6,541 nucleotides of DNA. Origin: Ruminococcaceae bacterium UBA1405 (GTDB lineage: Bacteria; Bacillota; Clostridia; Oscillospirales; Ruminococcaceae). Numbering within the stretch: the stretch's first letter is position 1; each line of letters opens with the position of its first letter. The stretch lies in assembly GCA_002305685.1 (NCBI GenBank), contig DBQB01000022.1:1-6541 (forward strand), written 5' to 3'. Made by a program: the position numbers and the translations under genes. The notes under the pieces are model-generated. The model made no database searches. It saw nothing but the letters and a program-made list of their open reading frames with translations, and was not told the origin of the DNA. Shown piece after piece: positions 1 through 6,427 of this stretch.

Positions 1-141
1 ATGGGTAGCCTCCTACTCGATTGTGCAAAATATGGACAGAGAGAAAATACCGTTCGATCATACGCTGAGGGCAGTCAGAGACGATGGGTGCTTCTTGCCG
101 CACTCTCGTCCTTCATAATACCCAGACTGCGCACAAATCGG

Positions 142-660
142 TTATTTCACGATCTTTACCACGCCGGTACGCTCTTTGGCGGCTGGAATCTCGCCGCCAG
201 CGTATCCCAAAGCCACTGTGCCCAGCACCACATGGTCCTCAGGTACGCCGAAGGAGCGCAACACCTCCCGTACATCCGGCTCGTCGCAGATGGTTTTGAG
301 CTGATTGATCCAAACGGTGGAGAGCCCCAGAGAGTGGGCGGCCAGGAACATATTCTCCATGGCGCATCCGGTGTCCAGCTGTCCGTTGCCGTTGTCCTTT
401 TTGTTGGAAACCAGAATCAGTACCGGAGGCTCATAAAAGTTATAGTTGGGATTGCCCAGGGCGCGGCGCACGGCGGCGGCAAGTTTTTCCCGATTGGCGG
501 CGCCGACCACCACGGTGAACTGCCACTTTTGCCCGTTCATGGCGCTGGGGGCATACAGTCCGGCCTGAAGCACCTGCATCAACAGCTCCTCCGGTACGGC
601 GTCGGTCTTATAGGAGCGAACGCTGCGGCGTGTCAAAATGTTGTTCATGACCTCATTCAT
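142..660 (-). CDS. Nitroreductase family protein (FMN-dependent oxidoreductase)
   Basis: This 172-residue protein matches the small nitroreductase family, cytoplasmic flavoproteins that bind FMN and reduce nitro-aromatics, quinones or similar acceptors with NAD(P)H. Visible signatures are the N-terminal RRSVRSY (residues 11-17, FMN phosphate contact), APSAMNGQKWQF (37-48), a central hydrophobic strand at EPPVLILVS (77-85), the helix around GCAMENMFLAAHSLGL (98-113), and a C-terminal VALGYAGGEIP segment followed by a basic tail. The length fits the short members of the family. The ATG at 660 is preceded by AAAGGAA and AGGAA stretches; a second ATG four codons in has no well-spaced site. A promoter with a palindrome lies directly upstream, so the gene is probably its own unit, 117 bp after the metallophosphatase. 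The true substrate cannot be read from sequence. Confidence 0.93.
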   Translation of the reverse strand: MNEVMNNILTRRSVRSYKTDAVPEELLMQVLQAGLYAPSAMNGQKWQFTVVVGAANREKLAAAVRRALGNPNYNFYEPPVLILVSNKKDNGNGQLDTGCAMENMFLAAHSLGLSTVWINQLKTICDEPDVREVLRSFGVPEDHVVLGTVALGYAGGEIPAAKERTGVVKIVK

Positions 661-688
661 GGTTCCTGCTTCCTTTCCTTTGCAAAAT

Positions 689-702
689 GATCCCGCGGGA
701 TC
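689..702. promoter_or_regulatory. 14-bp perfect palindrome, candidate operator of the nitroreductase gene
   Basis: GATCCCGCGGGATC is a perfect palindrome. It sits between the predicted -10 box (711-716) and the start codon at 660, just downstream of the likely transcription start. A repressor bound here would block initiation or early elongation. No regulator gene is adjacent, so the binding protein is unknown. The operator role is inferred from position alone. Confidence 0.4.
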
Positions 703-710
703 TCAATACC

Positions 711-739
711 AGTATATCAGATTTTTACAAGCGATACAA
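711..739 (-). promoter_or_regulatory. Predicted promoter of the nitroreductase gene
   Basis: On the minus strand a -10 box TATACT (711-716) is preceded by TG one base upstream, giving an extended -10. A weak -35 candidate TTGTAT (734-739) lies 17 bp away. The -35 matches the consensus at only three positions, so the extended -10 probably carries most of the activity. The promoter lies in the 117-bp gap after the metallophosphatase gene. Confidence 0.55.
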
Positions 740-777
740 TCGTACATTGCCGGGGGTGGAGAAAAGGATGGGGAGGA

Positions 778-1548
778 TCATTCCACATAAAATTCCTTCC
801 AGTCCTCCAGCCGCAGGCAGCCCAAGCGCCCGTCGAAGGAACAGCCGCAGTCGATATCGATGTAGGTATCGGTAAAAAGGATGGCGGGCTGTTGATCTTT
901 TCGGATCAGAGGGGTGGGGGTGTGCCCCAGTACCAGCATCTGGTCTGCAAAATACCGGCTGTCCAGATTGGGACGGTCGGAAAGGAATTCCTCCAGCTGA
1001 TAGTCCTCCAGATCCCTCTCAGGGGAGAAGTGGAGCAGGCCGCTGTGGGTTAGGAGATAGGTGCGATCCTTCAGCACTGGTTTCTGCTTTAGGGCGGAGA
1101 GCTGCTGACGGGTCATATTCCGATAGGGGGTGGCGTCCTTGACGGTGACGCTCTCATAGAGGGTGAATTCCTGAAGATAATTGAGCAGCTGTTCCTTCTC
1201 GTCACAGGGGAGGGCCAGATATTGTTCCAATGTCGTCCGCCCACCATTTTTCATCCACATACGCAAAGAAGGAAGGCTGCCCTTGCTCACCCGCTGCGGA
1301 AGGTTCTGCAGGGTAGTGTCCAGGGGAAGATCCTGGACGCAGAGCAGCATACTGCACTCGTGGTTTCCCAGGATGGGAAAAACATTGGGGCGCATCATCA
1401 GGTCTAACAGCAGGGGGATGGGGGAAGGACCTCGGTCCACCACGTCTCCCAGAACGAACAACATATCGGTTTCCTTGAGCTTTATCTGTTCCAGCATGGC
1501 CTGCCATTTGTCCAGGCAGCCATGAAGATCGCTGATCACATAGGTCAT
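778..1548 (-). CDS. PPP-family metallophosphatase (calcineurin-like serine/threonine protein phosphatase)
   Basis: This 256-residue soluble protein carries the complete PPP metallophosphoesterase signature. SDLHG gives Asp7 and His9, GDVVDRG (34-40) gives Asp35 and Arg39, and GNHE (61-64) gives Asn62 and the catalytic His63. Metal-binding histidines follow in THSGL (His168) and LGHTPT (His209). These residues bind two divalent metals that activate water for phosphomonoester hydrolysis. The WMKNGG element near residue 98 is typical of bacterial PrpA/ApaH-like phosphatases. The substrate could be a phosphoprotein or a dinucleotide such as Ap4A; sequence alone does not decide. AAAAAGGAG nine bases before the ATG supports this start. 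The gene has its own promoter after the ilvBN terminator. I see no clear intrinsic terminator after it. Confidence 0.93.
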   Translation of the reverse strand: MTYVISDLHGCLDKWQAMLEQIKLKETDMLFVLGDVVDRGPSPIPLLLDLMMRPNVFPILGNHECSMLLCVQDLPLDTTLQNLPQRVSKGSLPSLRMWMKNGGRTTLEQYLALPCDEKEQLLNYLQEFTLYESVTVKDATPYRNMTRQQLSALKQKPVLKDRTYLLTHSGLLHFSPERDLEDYQLEEFLSDRPNLDSRYFADQMLVLGHTPTPLIRKDQQPAILFTDTYIDIDCGCSFDGRLGCLRLEDWKEFYVE

Positions 1549-1586
1549 TGGCCAGGACTCCTTTTTCCGTAATTTTTTCCATTTTT

Positions 1587-1595
1587 ATTGTACCA
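1587..1595 (-). promoter_or_regulatory. Predicted extended -10 promoter of the metallophosphatase gene
   Basis: The minus strand reads TGGTACAAT here, an extended -10 element (TG, one base, TACAAT). No convincing -35 hexamer sits 16-18 bp upstream. It lies about 39 bp before the start codon at 1548 and downstream of the ilvBN terminator, where an independent promoter is expected. Confidence 0.5.
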
Positions 1596-1715
1596 AAATT
1601 AACCGCCATTGGATATAGAAACCTGTCTTTTTCTGCCGGACAGCGGAGCATGCAAAATATTTTGGCTTGTGCACTTGCGGATACCTCCAACGACGATGAA
1701 CGTGTAGTTTCTCAG

Positions 1716-1760
1716 AAAAAATCCGGTGGTTTTGGAACGTCTTGCGCACAAAACCACCGG
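1716..1760 (-). terminator. Intrinsic terminator of the ilvBN operon
   Basis: An 11-bp perfect stem, CCGGTGGTTTT (1750-1760 read on the minus strand) with AAAACCACCGG (1723-1733), encloses a 16-base loop. On the minus strand it runs straight into ATTTTTTCT. It starts about 50 bp after the ilvN stop codon. The U-tract lies on the minus side only, matching the direction of ilvN. Confidence 0.9.
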
Positions 1761-1812
1761 CTGTTATCAAAAGGGACAGTGTTGCGTATCTTAAGTTTTC
1801 GGGGAATGCAGA

Positions 1813-2301
1813 TTACTCCTCCTCGCCCCGCGCCATGGCGGAACATCCGGTACGGATCATCTTGATGGTATGGTAGGGTTTGAGCACCGCAATGAAGGAA
1901 TCCAGCGTATGGTTATCACCGGTCAGTTCCAGGATGACGGTATCGTTGGTGACGTCCAGAATGCTGGCCTTAAACATATTGGCCACATCCACCAGCGGGC
2001 CGATCTGATGCAGCTGCGCCCGAACCTTAATCAGCAGGTGTTCTCGGATGACCGAGGTATCCCGATCCAGCACCTTGACATTGAGGATATCCACCAGTTT
2101 GTCCAGCTGTACCTGTACCTGGTCGATGACCCGTTCGTTTCCCTGCACCACAATGATGATCTGAGTGATGGCGGGATTTTCGGTTTGGGCGGCGACGATG
2201 CTGACAATGTTAAAGAAACGGCGGCTCAAAAGTCCTGCGATGCGCACCAGTACACCCTCATGGTTGCGCACCAGTACCGACAAAATATACTGTTTTTCCA
2301 T
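1813..2301 (-). CDS. ilvN: Acetolactate synthase small (regulatory) subunit
   Basis: This 162-residue protein is the regulatory subunit of acetohydroxyacid synthase. It binds the IlvB catalytic subunit, raises its activity and normally confers feedback inhibition by valine. The N-terminal ACT domain spans roughly residues 1-75 and begins with YILSVLVRNHEGVLVRIAGL. The glycine-containing loop and helix that bind valine in relatives are present, followed by SRRFFNI. The C-terminal domain (about 80-155) holds ELTG and the conserved KPYHTIKMIRTG segment near its end. Length is standard for the family (about 160-170). The ATG is 12 bp after the ilvB stop. AGGAGG lies in that gap, directly after the ilvB TAA and eight bases from the ATG, which indicates tight co-translation. 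Some annotations call this protein IlvH. Confidence 0.96.
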   Translation of the reverse strand: MEKQYILSVLVRNHEGVLVRIAGLLSRRFFNIVSIVAAQTENPAITQIIIVVQGNERVIDQVQVQLDKLVDILNVKVLDRDTSVIREHLLIKVRAQLHQIGPLVDVANMFKASILDVTNDTVILELTGDNHTLDSFIAVLKPYHTIKMIRTGCSAMARGEEE

Positions 2302-2313
2302 GACCTTCCCTCC

Positions 2314-3987
2314 TTATTCCATTTCCAGGATGGGCTTCTCCACCGAAGCGCCGGCGGGTACCATTGGCAGGACGTTGATATCCCGGTCTATGATGCAGTT
2401 GATCAGCACCGGTACCTGCTGCTCAAGCGCCTGCGTGAGCACCGGCTCCACATCCTGGGCGGTGCGGATGGTGTATCCCTGGATGCCAAACGCCTCCGCC
2501 AGCTTCATATAGTCGGTTGTCTTTTCCAGGGTGGTCTGGGAGAACCGATGGGCGTAAAACAGTTTTTGCCACTGACGCACCATGCCCAGCACCTCATTGT
2601 TCATCACCAGCTCAATGATGGGGATGTTGTATTTGGCGGCGGTGGAAAGTTCGTTGAGGTTCATATGGAAGCTTCCATCCCCTGCAATGTTGACAACGGT
2701 GCGATGGGGATTGGCCATCTTGGCGCCGATGGAAGCGCCCAGCCCGAATCCCATCGTTCCGAGCCCGCCGGAGGAGACAAACTGACGGCTGTTGCGGAAG
2801 GTATAAAACTGGGCCGTCCACATTTGATGCTGCCCCACCTCGGTGGTGATGATAGCGTCGGAATGGGTTAGGCGGTCCAGCGTCTCCAACACCAGCTGGG
2901 GGGTAACGCCGTCGGGTTCTTTTGGGGTATGCTGCAGCGGAAACTGTTGCTTCCACTGTGCGGTCTGTTCCATCCAGGAGCGATGATCCATCTGCTCCAG
3001 ATGTTCGGTGAGATATTCCAGTACCTGCCCCGCATCTCCGCGGATCTTTTGGGTGACAGTAATGTTTTTGTTAAATTCCGCCGGATCAATATCGATATGG
3101 ATGATGGGACGGTCCTGGGCAAAGGTGCCCGCGTCGCAGATGACCCGGTCGGAGAAGCGGGTTCCCACCGCCACAAACAGATCGCAATCCCGAATGGCCC
3201 GGGAAGAGGCAACCGTTCCATGCATTCCCAACATCCCCAGGTATCGGGGATCGGTCTGATCAAATCCGCCCTGGCACATCAGGGAACAGGAGATGGGAGC
3301 GTCCAGTTTTTCCACAAAACGTTTCAAGATCTCCTGGGCGCCGCTGGCGATGGTTCCGCCGCCTGCATAGACGAAGGGGCGTTTGCTGTTCATCAGCATC
3401 ATCAGCGTTTTTTCCATATTCTGACCTTCAAATTTGGTCTCATTGGAGGCGTCCTTGGGCTTTTGGGGATGATATTCACAGGTGGCGGCGGTAATATCCT
3501 TGGGGATGTCTACCAGCACAGGGCCTTTTCTGCCATGATTGGCCACATAGAAAGCCTCCCGGATGGTGTCAGCCAGATCCTCCACGTGCTTTACCAGATA
3601 GTTGTGCTTGGTGATGGGGATGGTGATTCCGGTGATATCCACCTCCTGGAAGCTGTCTAGTCCCAGATAGCTGCGCGCCACGTTGCCGGTGATGGCAACC
3701 AGCGGCACAGAATCCATATAGGCGGTGGCGATGCCGGTGACCAGATTGGTGGCTCCGGGGCCGGAGGTGGCGATACATACGCCGGTTTTTCCGCTGGAGC
3801 GGGCATAACCGTCGGCCGCGTGGGCAGCGCCTTGTTCATGGGCGGTCAAAATATGGTGAATGCGGTTGGAATATTGATACAGCGCATCGTAGATATTGAG
3901 CACAGCGCCGCCGGGATACCCAAAAATGGTATCCACCCCCTGCTCCAACAGACATTCTGCGATGATCTGTGCACCTGTCAACAACAT
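2314..3987 (-). CDS. ilvB: Acetolactate synthase large (catalytic) subunit
   Basis: This 557-residue ThDP-dependent enzyme condenses two pyruvates to acetolactate, or pyruvate and 2-oxobutyrate to acetohydroxybutyrate, the first common step of branched-chain amino acid synthesis. Seen in order are FGYPGG (22-27), the ThDP-activating Glu51 in AHEQG, SGPGATN (75-81), SFQEVDITG, PITKHNYLV, the middle FAD-binding domain, then GDG (436-438) with NN at 463-464 for Mg-ThDP, and GMVRQWQ with Trp473. Residues 101-104 read GNVA where plant and enteric enzymes have GQVP. I chose the ATG at 3987 because MLLTGAQ matches the usual start and AAAGGAAAGG lies upstream; an ATG at 3999 (MIFDMLL) is an alternative. 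The frame stays open to 4320, but that part is the T-box leader. It is co-transcribed with ilvN. Confidence 0.97.
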   Translation of the reverse strand: MLLTGAQIIAECLLEQGVDTIFGYPGGAVLNIYDALYQYSNRIHHILTAHEQGAAHAADGYARSSGKTGVCIATSGPGATNLVTGIATAYMDSVPLVAITGNVARSYLGLDSFQEVDITGITIPITKHNYLVKHVEDLADTIREAFYVANHGRKGPVLVDIPKDITAATCEYHPQKPKDASNETKFEGQNMEKTLMMLMNSKRPFVYAGGGTIASGAQEILKRFVEKLDAPISCSLMCQGGFDQTDPRYLGMLGMHGTVASSRAIRDCDLFVAVGTRFSDRVICDAGTFAQDRPIIHIDIDPAEFNKNITVTQKIRGDAGQVLEYLTEHLEQMDHRSWMEQTAQWKQQFPLQHTPKEPDGVTPQLVLETLDRLTHSDAIITTEVGQHQMWTAQFYTFRNSRQFVSSGGLGTMGFGLGASIGAKMANPHRTVVNIAGDGSFHMNLNELSTAAKYNIPIIELVMNNEVLGMVRQWQKLFYAHRFSQTTLEKTTDYMKLAEAFGIQGYTIRTAQDVEPVLTQALEQQVPVLINCIIDRDINVLPMVPAGASVEKPILEME

Positions 3988-4057
3988 ATCAAATATCATC
4001 CTTTCCTTTTGCAAATGGATTTTATGGACATTCGGGTGACCGGAAAATAGATCCAAT

Positions 4058-4093
4058 AAAAAAAGCCCCCGTCTCTTTTTCAGAGACGGAGAC
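4058..4093 (-). terminator. Regulated intrinsic terminator of the T-box leader
   Basis: On the minus strand, CTCCGTCTCT (4082-4091) pairs with AGAGACGGGG (4067-4076) around a short A-rich loop. The stem contains one G-U pair and is followed by a run of seven T (4058-4064). It lies right after the T-box antiterminator element and 70 bp before ilvB, the expected place for the tRNA-controlled attenuator. Confidence 0.93.
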
Positions 4094-4338
4094 TCTATAT
4101 GCTCCGCGGTACCACTCTGTTTGCCATCCTCATCGTTGGAAGGCCGCTCTGCCATGTCCATCAACACGCTTCCCGCTAACGGTGGAAATCCGTTCAGGCT
4201 TAATCGGAAATTTTTATCCTTTCGGCCCAACTGCTCCGAGGGGATACAGTCAAACTGCCTTTGCCGCTTTTCACCAACCAGCGGCTCTCTGAAAAAGACG
4301 ATGTAAGACCAGGTCCTCATTTACGCATTTGTGATTAT
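4058..4338 (-). ncRNA. T-box riboswitch leader of ilvBN
   Basis: The T-box sequence AGAGTGGTACCGCGG lies at 4104-4118 on the minus strand. Its UGGUACC bulge fits a tRNA with A before CCA, as in Leu, Ile and Val tRNAs. Upstream, Stem I is recognisable: AGAGAG (4285-4290), the CCGCU/AGCGG helix (4280-4284 with 4264-4268) capped by GGUUGGUG, and below it GUCUUU/AAAGGC (4294-4299 with 4257-4262). The specifier lies in the 3' strand near 4243-4249. CUG (Leu, 4247-4249) and AUC (Ile, 4243-4245) are both possible and I could not decide. A Stem III candidate is AACGG/CCGTT (4190-4194 with 4178-4182). Uncharged tRNA would stabilise the antiterminator and turn ilvBN on. The 5' end is inferred from the promoter. 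Confidence 0.95.
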
Positions 4339-4344
4339 TATCAG

Positions 4345-4372
4345 CATATACCATTTTCCGCGGTTTTGTCAA
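4345..4372 (-). promoter_or_regulatory. Promoter of the T-box leader and ilvBN
   Basis: A perfect -35 TTGACA (4367-4372) lies 16 bp from TATATG (4345-4350) on the minus strand. TG one base upstream gives an extended -10. The predicted start near 4338 places the whole T-box inside the transcript. It begins about 60 bp after the hydrolase stop codon, so ilvBN has its own promoter. Confidence 0.82.
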
Positions 4373-4431
4373 GAGTAAAAGCAAAAGTTTATGGCTTGGC
4401 AAGGCTTTTTTTGGCGGATTTACGGAAACGT

Positions 4432-5385
4432 TTAGACGCCGGTGCAGTGATCGCTGGCAAGGTGCGCAAAGATCCATCGCAGAATGTCCCCATAGACCTC
4501 TTCCCGGTTGAGTTCGTTGAGCAGTTCATGGCGGGCGCCGGGGTATAGGCGCAGGGTGACGTCCTCGCTGCCTGCTCCCCGCAGACGGCGAGCCACCTGC
4601 GCCACGCCTTTTCCGTACTGCCCCACCGGGTCCTGGGTTCCGGCAATCAGCAGTATTGGCAAATGAGAGTCTATCGCCGCAAACCATCCGGGGGTATTAC
4701 ATTCCACGTTCAGCCGCAGCAGATCTGAAAACGCCGAGGTGGTAAAGCAGAAGTTGCACAGCGGGTCCTGAGCATGGACTCTCCCGACAGCCAGGTTTCG
4801 GCTCAGCCATTCTTTTCCGGTATATTGGGTGCCGAAATGCTGGTTGTATCCGCCGAAGATGAGCTGTTCCAGCGCCCGGGAGCGGTAGCGAGGGCCTTTG
4901 AGGCGCATCACCTGACCGATCAGCTTGCGTCCCAGGGCTGCTTCCGGGCGGGCGCCGGAGGTGCCGCAGTAGATGGCGCCGGTCAGTTCTCCCTGTAGCT
5001 GTACGGTGGCCAGTCTTGCCACAAAGGAACCCATGCTGTGTCCCATCAGAAAGTAGGGACGGTTGGCCAACGCTTCCCGCCGGCGAACCATTCGGCAAAA
5101 AGCGACGGTGTCCTCCACCAACAGTCGCCAGCCCGATTCTGCTGCAAAGTATCCTAGATCCTGTGATGTTGCCACACTCTCTCCGTGGCCCAGATGGTCA
5201 TGGATACAGCAGGCCATCCCTTTTGAGGCGAGATAACCCATGAAGTCCTGATAGCGTTCCTTGTGTTCGCACATTCCGTGTACCAGCTGCACCACCCCGT
5301 GAATCTCTCCCTCCGGCAGATAAATCAGGCAGGAAATGGGGGTGCTGTGGTTTCGGGACAAAAACGTAGTTTTTTCCACAATCAT
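4432..5385 (-). CDS. Alpha/beta hydrolase (serine aminopeptidase S33 / monoacylglycerol lipase-like)
   Basis: This 317-residue protein has the alpha/beta-hydrolase fold of the Hydrolase_4 group, which includes lysophospholipase PldB and monoacylglycerol lipase. Visible elements are the oxyanion-loop motif HGMCEH (36-41), DHLGHGES (63-70), the nucleophile elbow GHSMGS with Ser117, the acid Asp252 in AGTQDPVG, and the catalytic His286 in ARHELLNE. Residues from about 145 to 235 form the variable cap. There is no signal peptide or membrane segment, so it is probably cytosolic. The likely activity is on acylglycerols, lysophospholipids or related esters; the substrate is not determined. The ATG at 5385 is preceded by AAAGGAA with good spacing. 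An upstream in-frame start at 5427 falls inside a hairpin and is unlikely. I see no clear terminator before the ilvBN promoter. Confidence 0.92.
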   Translation of the reverse strand: MIVEKTTFLSRNHSTPISCLIYLPEGEIHGVVQLVHGMCEHKERYQDFMGYLASKGMACCIHDHLGHGESVATSQDLGYFAAESGWRLLVEDTVAFCRMVRRREALANRPYFLMGHSMGSFVARLATVQLQGELTGAIYCGTSGARPEAALGRKLIGQVMRLKGPRYRSRALEQLIFGGYNQHFGTQYTGKEWLSRNLAVGRVHAQDPLCNFCFTTSAFSDLLRLNVECNTPGWFAAIDSHLPILLIAGTQDPVGQYGKGVAQVARRLRGAGSEDVTLRLYPGARHELLNELNREEVYGDILRWIFAHLASDHCTGV

Positions 5386-5418
5386 GGCTCTGTTCCTTTC
5401 CGCAGTTTTGTGGATAAA

Positions 5419-5462
5419 ATATCGCACCGAAACCCTTTCGGAAAAGGATTTCAGTGCGATAT
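5419..5462 (-). terminator. 20-bp hairpin after the USP-like gene, probable terminator
   Basis: On the minus-strand RNA a 20-bp stem (5443-5462 with 5419-5438) closes a four-base UCCG loop. Its two non-Watson-Crick positions are U-G pairs on this strand but would be A-C mismatches on the other, so the minus strand looks like the functional RNA. The stem ends in AUAU and runs into UUUAUCC, a modest U-tract. It begins about 70 bp after the USP-like stop and ends about 30 bp before the hydrolase start. It could instead act as an attenuator or 5' stabiliser of the hydrolase mRNA. Confidence 0.6.
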
Positions 5463-5484
5463 AAAAATATTTTTTAATAAATTT

Positions 5485-5521
5485 GGTCCGTTCGCCTATT
5501 CTAGGCGGTTACACCGGGACC
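5485..5521 (-). terminator. Smaller nested hairpin after the USP-like gene, possible terminator
   Basis: GGTCC (5517-5521 read on minus) pairs with GGACC (5485-5489). Inside it CGCCTA and TAGGCG (5493-5498, 5502-5507) form a 6-bp stem around three bases. On the minus strand it is followed by AAATTTATT, a poor U-tract, so termination here would be weak. It begins about 10 bp after the stop codon. Confidence 0.3.
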
Positions 5522-5530
5522 ACCCCAACA

Positions 5531-6022
5531 TTATGCAATCTCATGGTTCATTTTGGGGGCGTTGGGGTGAAGCAGCGTCCCCTTTCCTCGGGCATACTGC
5601 TGGCTCATATTGACAAATTTTCCGTCCTCATCCACGGTAAAGAAGGAGACCTCCTTCAGCTTCTCCCACATCTTAACCAATATGGAATTGCGGGATTGAG
5701 GCATACCGGTGACCACGTTGACCGCATGATTTTTTCGGATGAAGGAGATAAGCGTTTTCATCGATTCCTCGGAATACAGTACCGACATCTGCGCTCCGTT
5801 TTCCTTGGAAACCTGGAACAGATGCTCCAGGGCATCGCTGCTTTGATGGGTGAAATCCAGAGGAGAGACGTTTACCACAAGCAGCTCTGTATCTGAAATT
5901 CCGGCGATGGACCGTCCGGCACGGATGATTCGTTCACACTGGAACTGGTTGGTGACGCAAACCACCGTTGTTTTGCGGATCGGTTCGCTGTTTTTTCCCG
6001 ATGACAATCGTTTCATAGCCAC
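5531..6022 (-). CDS. Small universal-stress-protein-like protein (KdpD USP-domain type)
   Basis: This 163-residue protein has one domain resembling the universal stress protein segment of KdpD sensor kinases. KTTVVCVTNQFQCERIIRAG (17-36) follows the KdpD-type pattern of a first beta strand, a short loop, then SER-like ERIIRAG. Next come the LLVVNVSPLD strand, a helix with KENGAQMSVLYSEE, and a late VNVVTG strand. The classic UspA ATP-binding motif (GxxG followed by GS) is not clear; TGMPQSRNS stands in its place. No histidine kinase or membrane segments are present. The role is unknown; nucleotide or second-messenger binding linked to ion balance is a guess from KdpD. AAAGGAG precedes the GTG at 6022 by five bases; the ATG at 6016 is an alternative start. 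It has its own -10 box upstream and hairpins downstream. Confidence 0.8.
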   Translation of the reverse strand: MAMKRLSSGKNSEPIRKTTVVCVTNQFQCERIIRAGRSIAGISDTELLVVNVSPLDFTHQSSDALEHLFQVSKENGAQMSVLYSEESMKTLISFIRKNHAVNVVTGMPQSRNSILVKMWEKLKEVSFFTVDEDGKFVNMSQQYARGKGTLLHPNAPKMNHEIA

Positions 6023-6156
6023 GATAGCTCCTTTCCCACTGTGTTGATGGCTCTATACAAACGCAGAAAGTGGTTCTCTGCATCGCTGTGTTCTGTCGTT
6101 TTTTATCTCTTTTGCATGAATCCGGATTTTTCAATTCGCTTTCTTTTGTCATTTTT

Positions 6157-6162
6157 ATTATA
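6157..6162 (-). promoter_or_regulatory. Predicted -10 box of the USP-like gene
   Basis: The minus strand reads TATAAT here, a perfect -10 hexamer, but no good -35 lies 16-18 bp upstream. It would give a leader of about 130 bases. A second, weaker candidate is TTGACA (6238-6243) with GATAAA (6213-6218) at a long 19-bp spacing. Confidence 0.5.
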
Positions 6163-6391
6163 CGGGATATTTATGAAAAAATCATGACGGTTTCAAAGCG
6201 GCATAGTGAAAATTTATCTCCGCCCATTTGATCAATTTGTCAACAAACCTGGGAAGATTGGCAGGGGAGGGAACGCATTATAATTTTATTATAAACATAA
6301 AACTTTGGCGGGAGCGGAGCAGCCGCAAAGGATTGGAATGGGGAACCCCCCCAATGGAAAAGAGGAAAAAATACAGAGCAAAAAGTCGAAT

Positions 6392-6411
6392 ATTTTTTGC
6401 AATTTTTTGCA
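6392..6411. repeat. 10-bp perfect tandem repeat inside an inverted repeat
   Basis: ATTTTTTGCA occurs twice back to back (6392-6401 and 6402-6411). The pair sits within the arms GAATATT (6388-6394) and AATATTC (6414-6420). Two copies spaced one helical turn apart could be a protein-binding site or a slippage product. Nothing in the window identifies a partner. Confidence 0.6.
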
Positions 6412-6427
6412 TCAATATTCTCCCAAA

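Noticed and set aside
1..690. Plus-strand open frame of 229 codons at the left edge
   Set aside because: It lies antisense to the well-supported nitroreductase gene over most of its length and its translation resembles no family; it mirrors the codon pattern of the real gene.
1202..1690. Minus-strand open frame of 162 codons overlapping the metallophosphatase
   Set aside because: It is in another frame of a gene with full PPP motifs, and its sequence is Pro/Arg-rich shadow translation.
1870..2871. Plus-strand open frame of 333 codons
   Set aside because: It is antisense to ilvN and the 3' part of ilvB. It is rich in His, Gln, Gly and Asp, as expected for the complement of a coding frame.
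2929..3660. Plus-strand open frame of 243 codons
   Set aside because: It is fully antisense to ilvB, which has complete catalytic motifs; there is no independent support.
4393..4412. Plus-strand GGCTTGGCAAGGC followed by seven T, resembling a terminator
   Set aside because: The stem is only about three base pairs, and no plus-strand gene precedes it.
5934..6152. Minus-strand open frame of 72 codons before the USP-like gene
   Set aside because: It starts a few bases after the predicted -10 box, has no ribosome binding site and overlaps the USP-like start in another frame.
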